From Fusobacterium massiliense (GTDB lineage Bacteria > Fusobacteriota > Fusobacteriia > Fusobacteriales > Fusobacteriaceae): a DNA stretch of 64,000 nt. The stretch covers positions 62,001 to 126,000 of the forward strand of contig NZ_LT608324.1 of assembly GCF_900095705.1 (NCBI RefSeq), given 5' to 3'. The notes beneath the pieces were generated by a model, which was given only the letters and a program-made list of their open reading frames with translations, ran no database searches and was not told where the DNA came from. Positions 34,152 through 45,582 of this stretch are shown here, piece by piece; position 1 is the stretch's first letter; every line of letters starts with the position of its first letter. Both the position numbers and the translations under genes were made by a program.

Positions 34152-35618
34152 TTAAAACTTTTCTAAAATTTTATCTTTAATCTTGTCTTGCATTTTATTT
34201 TTCAATGAAGAATTTTCTCCATTAATAATAGAATCTAATACCTCCATAATATCAGTTTTTATAGCTAATACTCTAGTCTCTGTATCATAGCTGTAACTTA
34301 CACTTCCTCTATTTAATTCTTCTAATATAGAAACAAGAAGTTCTTTTGTTATATCATCTTCTATTTTCATTGTTTCTACTATTTTTTCAGTATTTAATTT
34401 CATATTCTTTAAATTAATACTACCATTTATTGCTAAATAATTCCCATTTGTAGTTAAAAATTGTGTAAGCATAGCTTCTCCTGATTCTAAATTCTCATTA
34501 CCTAAATCTTGTAAATTAGCTTCCGGTATATTTAAATTAGTTTCAGTGATTTCTTTATCAAAATTTATAAAACCTTTAAACTCTCCGATAGTATCTCCTT
34601 TTTCACCGAATAATTTAAATTCAGTATTATTTTTATCTTTAGATAATCTTGTTGAGAAATTTTTAACTTCTCCATTAAAATTAATTCCATAAACATTAGA
34701 GCTAACACTTATACTATCAAAAAATAATTCCCATTTATCTTCATCAGCAACTTTTGAATCTTCAATTTTTCTCAATCTTATTTCTTCTAAAATATCTCTA
34801 TATTTTAAAGATAAATTATATATTTTTTGCTCATAAATTAAATTTAAATACATATTGATATAGCCGTCTAAATCAAATAAAACAAGTTTATTTTTATCTA
34901 AGAAGCCCCTTACCACTCCATCTAATTCCTCAACTTTTCCTTCAGGCTTTGTTAAGTCGTTTATATTTAAATTTTTTACAATTTTTTTAGATGACTTTCC
35001 TATGCTAGAAATTTCATCTATTACATCAGAAATCTTTAATTTTTTTTCATCGCTCTCTTTTATATTTTTAATACTTTCTTTTATTTTATCAAGTTCTATT
35101 TCTTCTTCTATTTTTTTAGTTTTTAAATTTTTCTCTAAAACTTCTTTAACATTTAAATGATTTTTTTCTATTTTATTTAAATATAATTCTTTTAACTCTG
35201 TTAAAACTTTTTCTCTTTTAAGTTTTTCTTCAGCTTCTGTAACTCTATTTTGAAATACCTTAGCTTTTTCATCATCATTATATTCATACTTATCATCTTT
35301 AAAAAATTTAATTCCATTAACTTCACTGTCATCAAAAGTAACTATTTTTTTATCAAAGTCTATACTATAGTATCCTTTTACTTCAGAAATATAAATAAAG
35401 TTTTCATCTTTATGCAAATTACTTGCTATCTCAACATCTTTCAGAATAATATAGCTATCTAGATAATTTAAATCAAGACTTCCTATTTTAACAGGTGCTC
35501 GATTAGCTTCTGTCATTTTTCTCTCTAAATATTCTTTCAAGATAAAATCTCTTGCAAAAAATAGTAAGACCAAAATTATAAGTATAAAACCTATTAAAAT
35601 TCCAAAAATTTTTTTCAT
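34152..35618 (-). CDS. AsmA-like or TIGR03545-like membrane-anchored protein
   Basis: The start is set at the ATG at 35618, which follows GGGGTAGGGAAG; a longer frame to 35642 overlaps the upstream stop. The product of about 488 residues begins MKKIFGILIGFILIILVLLF, a single N-terminal membrane anchor. APVKIGSLDLNYLDSYIILK and further beta-rich segments follow, with a Lys/Glu coiled stretch at about 110-220 (EEKLKREKVLTELKELYLNK). The pattern resembles AsmA-like bridge or lipid-transfer proteins of the Gram-negative envelope. Function is inferred from pattern only. Confidence 0.65.
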   Translation of the reverse strand: MKKIFGILIGFILIILVLLFFARDFILKEYLERKMTEANRAPVKIGSLDLNYLDSYIILKDVEIASNLHKDENFIYISEVKGYYSIDFDKKIVTFDDSEVNGIKFFKDDKYEYNDDEKAKVFQNRVTEAEEKLKREKVLTELKELYLNKIEKNHLNVKEVLEKNLKTKKIEEEIELDKIKESIKNIKESDEKKLKISDVIDEISSIGKSSKKIVKNLNINDLTKPEGKVEELDGVVRGFLDKNKLVLFDLDGYINMYLNLIYEQKIYNLSLKYRDILEEIRLRKIEDSKVADEDKWELFFDSISVSSNVYGINFNGEVKNFSTRLSKDKNNTEFKLFGEKGDTIGEFKGFINFDKEITETNLNIPEANLQDLGNENLESGEAMLTQFLTTNGNYLAINGSINLKNMKLNTEKIVETMKIEDDITKELLVSILEELNRGSVSYSYDTETRVLAIKTDIMEVLDSIINGENSSLKNKMQDKIKDKILEKF

Positions 35619-35634
35619 CTTCCCTACCCCATAT

Positions 35635-36360
35635 CTAAACATATTTTTTTACTATTAATTTATTTTTATTTTTCTTAGTAAGTCCATTTTCTTCCTCTAT
35701 TTTAAACTTACCATATTTTTTTATAATGATAACATCTCCTATTTCAATCTTTCTATCTTTTTCTCTTTCAACTTCATAATTTATTTGAACATTTCCTAAA
35801 TCTATATGTTGAACAGATAAATTTCTTGATAAATTTGTAAGTTCTGCAACTAAACTATCTATTCTAAGTGAAGATAAAGTTATATTTAAAACTTGAAATT
35901 CACTCTTTGGAATTTCATTTTCTTCTATTTCTAAAATTTCAACCGGAGAAGAATTTATTTTCGTTAAATTTTCCTCTAAAAATGAAAACATATTTTCCAT
36001 TATTATTCCATAACACATTTCATCTTTCACCACTAAATCTCCCATTATTTCTCTTTTTATACCTAAAGATAATATGTTTCCCAAATAATGTTTATGTTCT
36101 AACTTAATAAATTTTGATTTTTTTATTATTTTAAAATATTTTACTGGAAAATTTAAATACTCTTCTGGAAAATCCTTCGGATAGAATGCTATAACTTTTT
36201 TTTCGCTGTCCTCATTCAGACCTTTCAACGAATAATTTATTTTTGCTTTTTGTATTTTATTTATTTCATTCAATGAAAAAAATTCATTACTATAAACCAC
36301 TGTGTCTATTTTTTCCATAAGTTTTATATAATTTTCTATTTTTTCATTTTTTTCTATCAT
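35635..36360 (-). CDS. S4-domain RNA-binding protein, YlmH-like
   Basis: The start is placed at 36360 (MIEKNEKIENYIKLMEKIDT) because TTTGGAG lies 7 bases before it. The product of about 241 residues has an N-terminal region containing FYPKDFPEEYLNFPVKYFKI, a middle part with HKHYLGNILSLGIKREIMGD, and a C-terminal S4 domain from about 160 (LSSLRIDSLVAELTNLSRNL). This order is that of YlmH, a division-associated, ribosome-linked RNA-binding protein in Firmicutes. The AsmA-like gene follows at once. Confidence 0.82.
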   Translation of the reverse strand: MIEKNEKIENYIKLMEKIDTVVYSNEFFSLNEINKIQKAKINYSLKGLNEDSEKKVIAFYPKDFPEEYLNFPVKYFKIIKKSKFIKLEHKHYLGNILSLGIKREIMGDLVVKDEMCYGIIMENMFSFLEENLTKINSSPVEILEIEENEIPKSEFQVLNITLSSLRIDSLVAELTNLSRNLSVQHIDLGNVQINYEVEREKDRKIEIGDVIIIKKYGKFKIEEENGLTKKNKNKLIVKKYV

Positions 36361-36437
36361 TAAAAGCTCCAAATTTTTATTTTAGTTTTATATAGTATTT
36401 TATAATAATTTTTAAATTTTTTCTACTTTTTTTTAAT

Positions 36438-36500
36438 AAAGTATCTCATCAGTTAAATTTTAATAAATACGAGTTCTTCAAAGAATTATATCTCTCTATC
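36438..36500 (+). repeat. Possible decayed repeat copy
   Basis: AATAAAGTATCTCATCAG, then AATAAATACGAGTTCTTCAA and ATATCTCTC keep the order of the common repeat but with many changes and gaps. It lies 20 bases from an intact reversed copy. Confidence 0.35.
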
Positions 36501-36521
36501 ATAATTTTTCCTTTTTTTATT

Positions 36522-36627
36522 CTATAGGAAAGTATAAATTTAAATGCTTATTAGTCTCTGACGTCCGTATTAGTTGGAAGAGCCTATGTTCATTGAGCTC
36601 GTAGAACTCATACGGCTGTCAAGAGAC
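36522..36627 (-). repeat. Dispersed palindromic repeat, copy 11 (reverse orientation)
   Basis: CTATAGGAAAGTATAAATTT tail, then the core GTCTCTGACGTCCGTATTAG to GGCTGTCAAGAGAC and seven T. It lies in the 344-base gap between the YlmH-like gene and glmS. The rest of the gap holds a glmS terminator, a decayed repeat and AT-rich sequence. Confidence 0.93.
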
Positions 36628-36654
36628 TTTTTTAAAATTTATATTTCTTTACAT

Positions 36655-36693
36655 AAAAAGAAGTTGCTTTAATCTATAAAACAACTTCTTTTA
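36655..36693 (-). terminator. Terminator of glmS
   Basis: On the minus strand AAAAGAAGTTG pairs with CAACTTCTTTT, followed by TATGT. It starts 12 bases after the glmS stop. Confidence 0.82.
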
Positions 36694-36704
36694 TTCATTT
36701 TATT

Positions 36705-38528
36705 TTATTCCACTGTTACTGATTTTGCTAAATTTCTTGGTTTATCTACGTCTAAACCTTTTTCTAAAGATGTATAGTATGCTAAATATTGTAGTACAAC
36801 TACAGCTAACACAGGACTTAGCAATTCTCCACTATCTTTTATAACAACACTGTCGTCTGCAACTTCAGGAAGCAAACTTCCTTCTTTACAAACTCCTATT
36901 ATATATGCTCCTCTGGCTTTAACTTCTTTTAAATTTGAAGCTACTTTTTCATCCATTTCTAAATTTGTTGATATTCCCACAACCATAACATTTTTTTCTA
37001 TAAGTGCTATACTTCCATGTTTTAATTCTCCAGCTGGTAAAGCCTCTGTATGAATGTAGTTAACCTCCTTCATTTTCAAGCTTCCCTCTCTGGCAACCTT
37101 TTCATCTATACCTCTACCTAAGTAAAATCCATTTTTTATATCTTTTACTTTTTTAGCAATTTCATGAATTTTATTTTTATCCAATATTAGATCTTTAATA
37201 TTTTTATTTAATAAAGTTATATCCGAAATATACTTTTGATAACTATTTTCTCCTAATTTTCCTAATTTACTTCCCATATATAGAGCTAATAAGTACATTA
37301 CTAACACTTGTGAACTATATGCTTTTGTTGAAGCAACTGAAATTTCTGGTCCAGCCAAAGTATAAATCACATTATCTGCTTCTCTTGTTATTGTTGAGCC
37401 TAAGACATTTGATATAGCTAAAGTCCTTGCTCCTTTTTCTTTAGCATATTTCATAGACATTAAAGTGTCTATTGTTTCTCCAGATTGACTCACAAATATA
37501 GCCAAAGTTTTATTAGTTATAATAGGATCACTGTATCTAAATTCTGATGCAATATCTGTGTATACATCTATCCCCATTATTTTTTTCATAAAGTATTGCC
37601 CCTGTAAACCAGCATAATAAGCCGTTCCACAAGCAACTATATATATTCTATCTATATTGTGAAAATTTATTTCTTCTAATTGTTCATCAAAATTTACATT
37701 TTTTTCTTTATCTATATAGACATTTAATGTTTTATCTATAATTTCTGGTTGTTCTTCTATTTCTTTTATCATAAAATGGTCATATCCACCTTTAGTAGCT
37801 TGTTCAAAATCCCATTCTACTTTTTTAACTTCTCTTTCAATTTTTTCTTCATTTTTATCATAGACCGTTACTTTATTTTTTTCTATTAATGCAACATCTC
37901 CGTCTTCAAGATAGATAATATCTCTTGTATATTTTAATATTGCTGAAACATCCGAAGCAATAAAATTTTGTTCTTTCCCAAGTCCGACAATTAAAGGACT
38001 ATGACTTCTTGAACATATCATTTTATCAGGAAAATCTTTATGAATAATAGCAAATGCATAAGTCCCTCTTATTCTCTTTAAAACTTTCTTAAAAGTAGAA
38101 TATAAATCTCCATCAAATAATTTTGAATATAATTGAGCTACAACTTCTGTATCTGTGTCTGAACTAAATTTTACTCCTTGATCTTGTAATTCCTTTTTTA
38201 TTTCAGCATAGTTTTCAATAATTCCATTATGAACAACAGCAACATCTCCGTTTTCACTATAATGAGGATGTGAGTTTCTATCAGTTGGTACTCCATGAGT
38301 TGCCCATCTAGTATGTCCTATACCTAAAAAAGATGAATAATTAGTCCCTTTCATATGGTTTTTTAAATTTTCTAATTTACCTTCTTTTTTTTCAATATGA
38401 ATACCATCTTTAGTTACAAAAGCTATTCCTGCTGAATCATAACCTCTGTATTCCAACTTTTCCAATCCCTCTAATAAAATCTCTACTGCTTTTGAATTGC
38501 TTCCTGAATAACCTACTATTCCACACAT
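36705..38528 (-). CDS. glmS: Glutamine-fructose-6-phosphate aminotransferase
   Basis: It makes glucosamine-6-phosphate, the first committed step to cell-wall amino sugars. The 607 residues begin MCGIVGYSGSNSKAVEILLE, with Cys2 the glutaminase nucleophile. The N-terminal domain includes GYDSAGIAF and GHTRWATHG. The two SIS (isomerase) domains contain CGTAYYAGLQGQYFMKK near 300, SQSGETIDTLMS near 350 and LGRGIDEKVAREGSLKMKE. It ends in KSVTVE as in the family. AGGAGG lies seven T before the ATG. The leader contains a glmS ribozyme, so expression is expected to fall when the product accumulates. Confidence 0.97.
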   Translation of the reverse strand: MCGIVGYSGSNSKAVEILLEGLEKLEYRGYDSAGIAFVTKDGIHIEKKEGKLENLKNHMKGTNYSSFLGIGHTRWATHGVPTDRNSHPHYSENGDVAVVHNGIIENYAEIKKELQDQGVKFSSDTDTEVVAQLYSKLFDGDLYSTFKKVLKRIRGTYAFAIIHKDFPDKMICSRSHSPLIVGLGKEQNFIASDVSAILKYTRDIIYLEDGDVALIEKNKVTVYDKNEEKIEREVKKVEWDFEQATKGGYDHFMIKEIEEQPEIIDKTLNVYIDKEKNVNFDEQLEEINFHNIDRIYIVACGTAYYAGLQGQYFMKKIMGIDVYTDIASEFRYSDPIITNKTLAIFVSQSGETIDTLMSMKYAKEKGARTLAISNVLGSTITREADNVIYTLAGPEISVASTKAYSSQVLVMYLLALYMGSKLGKLGENSYQKYISDITLLNKNIKDLILDKNKIHEIAKKVKDIKNGFYLGRGIDEKVAREGSLKMKEVNYIHTEALPAGELKHGSIALIEKNVMVVGISTNLEMDEKVASNLKEVKARGAYIIGVCKEGSLLPEVADDSVVIKDSGELLSPVLAVVVLQYLAYYTSLEKGLDVDKPRNLAKSVTVE

Positions 38529-38535
38529 AAAAAAA

Positions 38536-38570
38536 CCTCCTATAAATTTTTTGCATACAAAAATAGGAGA
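38536..38570 (-). promoter_or_regulatory. Hairpin covering the glmS ribosome site
   Basis: On the minus strand CTCCTAT (38569-38563) pairs perfectly with ATAGGAG (38543-38537), with inner TTTTG/CAAAA, hiding the AGGAGG ribosome site. The same TCTCCTA segment can instead pair with TAGGAGATT at 38722-38714, upstream of the ribozyme cleavage site. Confidence 0.6.
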
Positions 38571-38571
38571 C

Positions 38572-38703
38572 TGTTACGACTATCTTTTTGTCGGGCAAAT
38601 TACTTTGCTTTTTTGTAGATAATGGTTGTAACCACCTTTGGAATATCCGCCGAATTTTCGATAATTCCAATCCTCGTCAACTTAAAAATTAAGTTCTGGC
38701 GCT
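38572..38703 (-). ncRNA. glmS ribozyme riboswitch
   Basis: The minus strand from the cleavage site reads A|GCGCCAGAAC (between 38703 and 38702). It continues with TTTAAGTTGACGAGG, TTATCGA, ATTCGGCGGAT and a GGTTACAACC hairpin. These are the conserved core elements of the glucosamine-6-phosphate-activated self-cleaving glmS ribozyme. The GCAAA/TTTGC hairpin matches the P4.1 position. It lies directly upstream of glmS, as expected. The 3' boundary is approximate. Confidence 0.93.
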
Positions 38704-38728
38704 ATTTTACATGAATCTCCTAGTTTTA

Positions 38729-38757
38729 ATTATATTATATTTTAAGTATTTTAGCAA
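38729..38757 (-). promoter_or_regulatory. Promoter of glmS
   Basis: On the minus strand TTGCTA (38757-38752), 17 bases, TATAAT (38734-38729). The start of transcription would fall near 38722-38724, leaving a leader of about 20 bases before the ribozyme cleavage site. Confidence 0.7.
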
Positions 38758-38822
38758 GTTTTAATAGTTTTTTTAATAATCAAAATTTTCTAATCTTTAA
38801 AAAAATTTTTTTATAAATACTA

Positions 38823-38851
38823 TTGACATTTTTTTTATTCTGTGGTATATA
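38823..38851 (+). promoter_or_regulatory. Promoter of clpB
   Basis: TTGACA (38823-38828), 17 bases, TATATA (38846-38851), followed 13 bases later by the CIRCE operator. The clpB leader is then about 290 bases long. Confidence 0.7.
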
Positions 38852-38864
38852 TTATTTAAAGTTA

Positions 38865-38891
38865 TTAGCAGTCATCTTAAAAGAGTGCTAA
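38865..38891 (+). promoter_or_regulatory. CIRCE operator (HrcA binding site)
   Basis: TTAGCAGTC, nine bases, GAGTGCTAA. The consensus is TTAGCACTC-N9-GAGTGCTAA, so only one base of the left arm differs. Its position just after a promoter and before clpB means that the HrcA repressor should control this heat-shock gene. Confidence 0.88.
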
Positions 38892-38929
38892 TACTTGCCC
38901 TCTATTTTAAATTTTTATAAAGAAAGAAC

Positions 38930-38953
38930 GGGCTAGAGTAAGTACTCTAGCTC
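38930..38953 (+). promoter_or_regulatory. Leader hairpin in the clpB 5' region
   Basis: GGCTAGAGTA and TACTCTAGC(T) form a 9-10 bp stem with a short loop, followed 15 bases later by runs of T. It could be an attenuator, or a 5' stabiliser of the long clpB leader. Confidence 0.45.
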
Positions 38954-38998
38954 TAAACCTTTCAATTTTTTTAGAGTTAATTTTTTTAATTGAATAAA

Positions 38999-39106
38999 GT
39001 CTCTTGACAGCCGTATAAGTTCACGAGCTTAATAAACATAGGCTCTTTGGACTAATACGGACGTCAAAGATTAATTTTCATTATTTAATTTTAGACTTTC
39101 CTATAA
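38999..39106 (+). repeat. Dispersed palindromic repeat, copy 12
   Basis: Core 38999-39071 with changes (CACGAGCTTAATAAACAT), tail ending CCTATAA. It lies within the clpB leader, between the CIRCE-controlled promoter and the ribosome site. The 622-base gap 38529-39150 is otherwise filled by the glmS ribozyme, two promoters and the CIRCE site. Confidence 0.92.
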
Positions 39107-39111
39107 AGTAA

Positions 39112-41727
<2,616 letters not shown>

Positions 41728-41757
41728 ATTTGTTTTTCATAGCACTCCTTTTATATA

Positions 41758-41800
41758 TGAAGAAAGTGTGAGTTTTATCTACTCACACTTTCTTTAGTTT
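41758..41800. terminator. Bidirectional terminator between clpB and mcrC
   Basis: AGAAAGTGTGAG, a 9-base loop and CTCACACTTTCT are flanked by T on the plus side (TTTAGTTTT) and by T on the minus side (TTCATATATAAAA). It serves the converging clpB and mcrC transcripts. On the minus strand it would follow the mcrC stop directly. Confidence 0.85.
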
Positions 41801-43116
41801 TATTCAATCATATTTTTTAATTCATTTAAACTTTCCTCAATATTAACTAAATCAATGAAAAATATATTTACTTTAACTCCATCGTTACTTTCAAAATATC
41901 TAGTTTCTATCATATCTTTAGTTTTAGGATAAATTAAGTATACTTCTGGGATAATCCCATCTTTTTCATATTTTTTTGCATAGGCATACATTTGATACAT
42001 ATCCCCTGAAGAAATTCCATAATTTTTTATACTCTCAGGTATAAGTCTTTTCCATTTTGTATCTAAGATAACAATTTTATTCTCTTTCCTTAATACTATA
42101 TCTGGTCTTAAACTAAATATAGGTCTAAAATTATTATTATTTTTTTCATTAAATAAATGATATCCCTTATCTTGAATTGATACTTCCCAATTATCTGACA
42201 AAAATTTTCCCCTAACTTGTTGTGCTATATAATTTTCAAAAATTTTTTCCATTGGAAAAAGTATAGCTTTTGATGAAACTTTACCTGAAAAACTTGCAAA
42301 GCTTTTATTAAATAGAAAAACTTTAGACCATCTCATTAAATTTGTATAGTCTTTTGTATTCCTATCTATTGAAACTTTAGAGAAATCTTTTTCATAATTA
42401 GTTGATGCTTCCACCAATTCAAAAGCTATAAGGAGTTGCCTTATTTCTTTAGAATTTTGAGAACTGCTTGTTAATTTTTGTAGTTTTAATAATGTAGCTT
42501 TTACCAATCTATTTTCAGCTCTATCAACTAAAAATTCATCATAAGACATATAGAATTTTTCCTTATGTGCTAAATTCATTTTTATATGTTGACTTACTTG
42601 TAACTTTCCTTTATAGAATTTTATATTATCTTCTTTTGTTACATAGGCTGATTTTAAACCATTTTTTACAAGAATTCTAACATCATTTAAATACAAATTA
42701 ATAAAGATTTCATACAGATTCATTTTACTAATTTTTAAATCGGTATTTTTAAAGTTTTTACCTAAAAAATCTTTCAAACTTTTTAACATCTTTAGAAAAA
42801 TTGCTTTTGTTTTGTTATTTTCTTCATCATCAGTAAAATCTATCTTTGGTAATATCTCTATTTTATATCCACTCTTAAGTTGAATTAAACCTACATAATT
42901 ATTAACTTTTACTACTGTTCCAAGATTTCTATCTTTAGTTTTATATACTTTCATAAAGTCCATTACATCTGTTTCTTCTTCTGAACCAACAAATTCTTCT
43001 ATAAAACTAATTAATTCTTTAAAATCCTTTTCTGGTAGATACTTATTTCCTTCATTCTCATAACCTTTCTTAGAAACAATATTTTGAAATTCTTTTAATT
43101 GAATAATTCTATCCAT
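41800..43116 (-). CDS. mcrC: McrC-type nuclease subunit of a modified-DNA restriction system
   Basis: McrC works with the McrB GTPase to cleave DNA carrying methylcytosine. The 438 residues show the McrC family order: an N-terminal beta-rich domain (GTVVKVNNYVGLIQLKSGYK), a middle helical part (DEFLVDRAENRLVKATLLKL), and the C-terminal PD-(D/E)xK nuclease. Nuclease residues are in FSLRPDIVLRKENK and VILDTKWKRL (about residues 330-355). The start codon shares one base with the mcrB stop (TAATG), so the two are coupled. Confidence 0.9.
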   Translation of the reverse strand: MDRIIQLKEFQNIVSKKGYENEGNKYLPEKDFKELISFIEEFVGSEEETDVMDFMKVYKTKDRNLGTVVKVNNYVGLIQLKSGYKIEILPKIDFTDDEENNKTKAIFLKMLKSLKDFLGKNFKNTDLKISKMNLYEIFINLYLNDVRILVKNGLKSAYVTKEDNIKFYKGKLQVSQHIKMNLAHKEKFYMSYDEFLVDRAENRLVKATLLKLQKLTSSSQNSKEIRQLLIAFELVEASTNYEKDFSKVSIDRNTKDYTNLMRWSKVFLFNKSFASFSGKVSSKAILFPMEKIFENYIAQQVRGKFLSDNWEVSIQDKGYHLFNEKNNNNFRPIFSLRPDIVLRKENKIVILDTKWKRLIPESIKNYGISSGDMYQMYAYAKKYEKDGIIPEVYLIYPKTKDMIETRYFESNDGVKVNIFFIDLVNIEESLNELKNMIE

Positions 43117-45422
43117 TATTCATCACTTATTTTTTTACTTAAATCTTTTTTTTGTGAAATATTTTTATAAGCCATAATATTTTTAAAGTTATCATAATTT
43201 ATAGTATATTTTTTCTCTGGAATATCTATATCGACTATATTATCTTCAAAAATATCTTCAGGTATAGAGACTGCTGAAATAAACTGCTCATCTTCATCTT
43301 TTGCATTATCTCCTAGAACAATTCTAATTTTTTCATAATCTTCATAGAAATACTCTTGTAACAAAGGAATAACTGATTTCTTAAATATATTTTCTAGTTT
43401 ATCTATGTTATTATTTTCCTTCAATTCTAAGAATACTGCATGTCCTATTGTATGTTCTCTATCATAAAGATATTTTATTCTCTCGTTGATAACTTTTAAC
43501 ATAGCTCCTATATTTACTTTTGTTCCTTTATCTTCAACAAAAATATCTTCTAGTAAATGATAATCAGGTAACATTTCTTCAAACTTAAATCTTCTTCTTA
43601 AAGCTGTATCTATTAAGGCAATAGATCTATCAGCTGTATTCATTGTTCCTATGATATAGACATTGTCAGGAACTGTAAATTCTTCTTTTGAATATGGTAA
43701 TTTTGTAGAGATACATTCTTCTTTTCCAGCTCTCTTAGTAGTTTCTATTAATGTTATTAATTCTCCAAATATTTTTGAGATATTACCTCTATTGATTTCA
43801 TCAATAATGAAAACATAGGGATCTTTATTTTCTTTAATGACTATTTTTGATAGTTCTTCTTGGTTCTTTTCTTTAGCTAGTTTAATAATATCTTCTACTT
43901 TCATATTTGGTACTCTAGCTACCGTTCTACGATGTAACATTTTTTCTTTATTAATATTTTTTATATTTTCATCAATATTTTTTGCTAGCCATTTAACATT
44001 TCTAGTTGTAGTATCTCTTTCTTCTTTATCTAAAGTATAACCTTTATCATCTGTTACAACTGCAATACCATTTATTCTTGTACGTGAACCATCTGTTGTG
44101 ATAATAATATCCCCTTTTTTTACTTCTTCAACAAAGCCTACTGCTCCAGCATCATCAAAATTCCAATCAATTCTCACATGATTATTATTAAAACACTCTT
44201 CTCTTACTTGACCTCTTACTGTAACCTTCCATACTATTGCTTCTAATGGTATATCATTATCATTATCATTGTTAGTTTCTATAATTGCTTTTCTTGCATT
44301 ATCACAGAATTTTTTAAAAATACCATCTACAACATCATATTTTATATCATTTTCTATTTTTATATTAGTTTTTGATTCTTTATTATTTTCTTTTTCATCC
44401 TCTGATTCATCATCTTCATCTGAAACAACAGGTCTTATTCCTTCAATGAATTCTTCATAACCATAAGATTGATGAAAAGTTATAAGCTCTATTCTATTTT
44501 TTTTCTTTAATTCATTATATTTTTCCATTATTTCAGAATAATCTGTCAATTCTTTCTCAGATTCAGTTTTACAAATTTCAACTGCTCTTTTTGCTGTTGT
44601 ATATGTTTTTCCTGTTCCAGGAGGTCCATAAAAAATTACATTTTTATCAAATTCTTTTTTAGAAAATTTTCCCATAATTTTCTCTTCATCTTCCTCATTT
44701 AAATTTTTACTGCTTATCAATTCATTTGTTTTTTTTTCCATAACATATTTATAATATGGAATTAACTCTTCTATAGCTTTCTTTATCTCTTTTTCGTAAT
44801 CTTCATTCCCTTTTGTAGGACTTTGTTCTATATAAATTGAAGGCTGTACTTTAGTTAATTGTTTTGATTCAAGTTCTTTTATTATTGTTGATTTATCTTT
44901 ATATTTATCTTTATATTTTTTATCTTTTAAATTATCTGGAGTTCCTTCTTCATTACTTCCTGAAGCATAAACTATATTTTCATTCTCAGGAAGATTCAAA
45001 TATGAATGATATTGCTTCATTATAGAATCATCAGCTTTATCATTTTTTATCTCAAGACATATACGATATCTTACCTTATCTTCATTTTTTTCCACAAAAA
45101 TCGAGATACTTATAGGACTATCTTTATATTTTTCACATTTCATTTGTAACCATAAATAATTTTTTATTTTAGTATTACTCCCATCTAACCATTTTATTAT
45201 TTCTGTAGAAAATTTACATGAATCATTTAGCTTTGCTATCTTTTTTAATTCTTTACATATGTTTGAACCTTTTTCTCTCAAATCCTTATATTTTCTTTTT
45301 TCGTCTTCTGTTAAACCTTCTTTTTCTGGGTCTTTATACTCTTTTCCAGCATTTTTATTTAAAAATTCCAATATTTCTTTATAATTAATTTCTTCATAAT
45401 TAATTTTTTTATCATCAGCCAT
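43116..45422 (-). CDS. mcrB: McrB-type AAA+ GTPase with inserted EVE-like domain
   Basis: This is the NTP-driven motor and DNA-recognition subunit. The start is the ATG at 45422 (MADDKKINYEEI) after GGGGGA; a TTG start 15 bases earlier is less likely. Of about 768 residues, 1-220 resemble the MrcB_N (DUF3578) DNA-binding region (WLDGSNTKIKNYLWLQMKCE). The AAA domain has Walker A GPPGTGKT at about 266-273, Walker B FIIDEINRG at about 537-545 and GTMNTADRSIALIDTALRRR near 590. Residues about 394-497 form an insert (EAIVWKVTVRGQVREECFNN; GDIIITTDGSRTRINGIAVV), which looks like an EVE/PUA-like modified-base reader. Simple repeats (KDKYKDK; NDNDND) lie in linkers. Confidence 0.9.
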   Translation of the reverse strand: MADDKKINYEEINYKEILEFLNKNAGKEYKDPEKEGLTEDEKRKYKDLREKGSNICKELKKIAKLNDSCKFSTEIIKWLDGSNTKIKNYLWLQMKCEKYKDSPISISIFVEKNEDKVRYRICLEIKNDKADDSIMKQYHSYLNLPENENIVYASGSNEEGTPDNLKDKKYKDKYKDKSTIIKELESKQLTKVQPSIYIEQSPTKGNEDYEKEIKKAIEELIPYYKYVMEKKTNELISSKNLNEEDEEKIMGKFSKKEFDKNVIFYGPPGTGKTYTTAKRAVEICKTESEKELTDYSEIMEKYNELKKKNRIELITFHQSYGYEEFIEGIRPVVSDEDDESEDEKENNKESKTNIKIENDIKYDVVDGIFKKFCDNARKAIIETNNDNDNDIPLEAIVWKVTVRGQVREECFNNNHVRIDWNFDDAGAVGFVEEVKKGDIIITTDGSRTRINGIAVVTDDKGYTLDKEERDTTTRNVKWLAKNIDENIKNINKEKMLHRRTVARVPNMKVEDIIKLAKEKNQEELSKIVIKENKDPYVFIIDEINRGNISKIFGELITLIETTKRAGKEECISTKLPYSKEEFTVPDNVYIIGTMNTADRSIALIDTALRRRFKFEEMLPDYHLLEDIFVEDKGTKVNIGAMLKVINERIKYLYDREHTIGHAVFLELKENNNIDKLENIFKKSVIPLLQEYFYEDYEKIRIVLGDNAKDEDEQFISAVSIPEDIFEDNIVDIDIPEKKYTINYDNFKNIMAYKNISQKKDLSKKISDE

Positions 45423-45582
45423 TTTTATTTCCCCCAAAAAATTATTTTTATATAAATATTTGTTAAACTTATAAAATGTTACAAAAAAAGTAATTGTAGA
45501 CTGTTTTAATTTGTAATATATTTCACTATATACTATCTTATAATCTTATTTTAGAATATAGAATAATATATAATTTATTTTT

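Noticed and set aside
38437-38670. Open frame of 77 codons overlapping the glmS start
   Set aside because: It covers the ribozyme core and the glmS ribosome site; the ribozyme explains the conservation, and the translation has no recognisable pattern.
44897-44930. Short tandem repeats in mcrB as a contingency locus
   Set aside because: The unit keeps the reading frame and copies are few, so at most it would vary a linker length.
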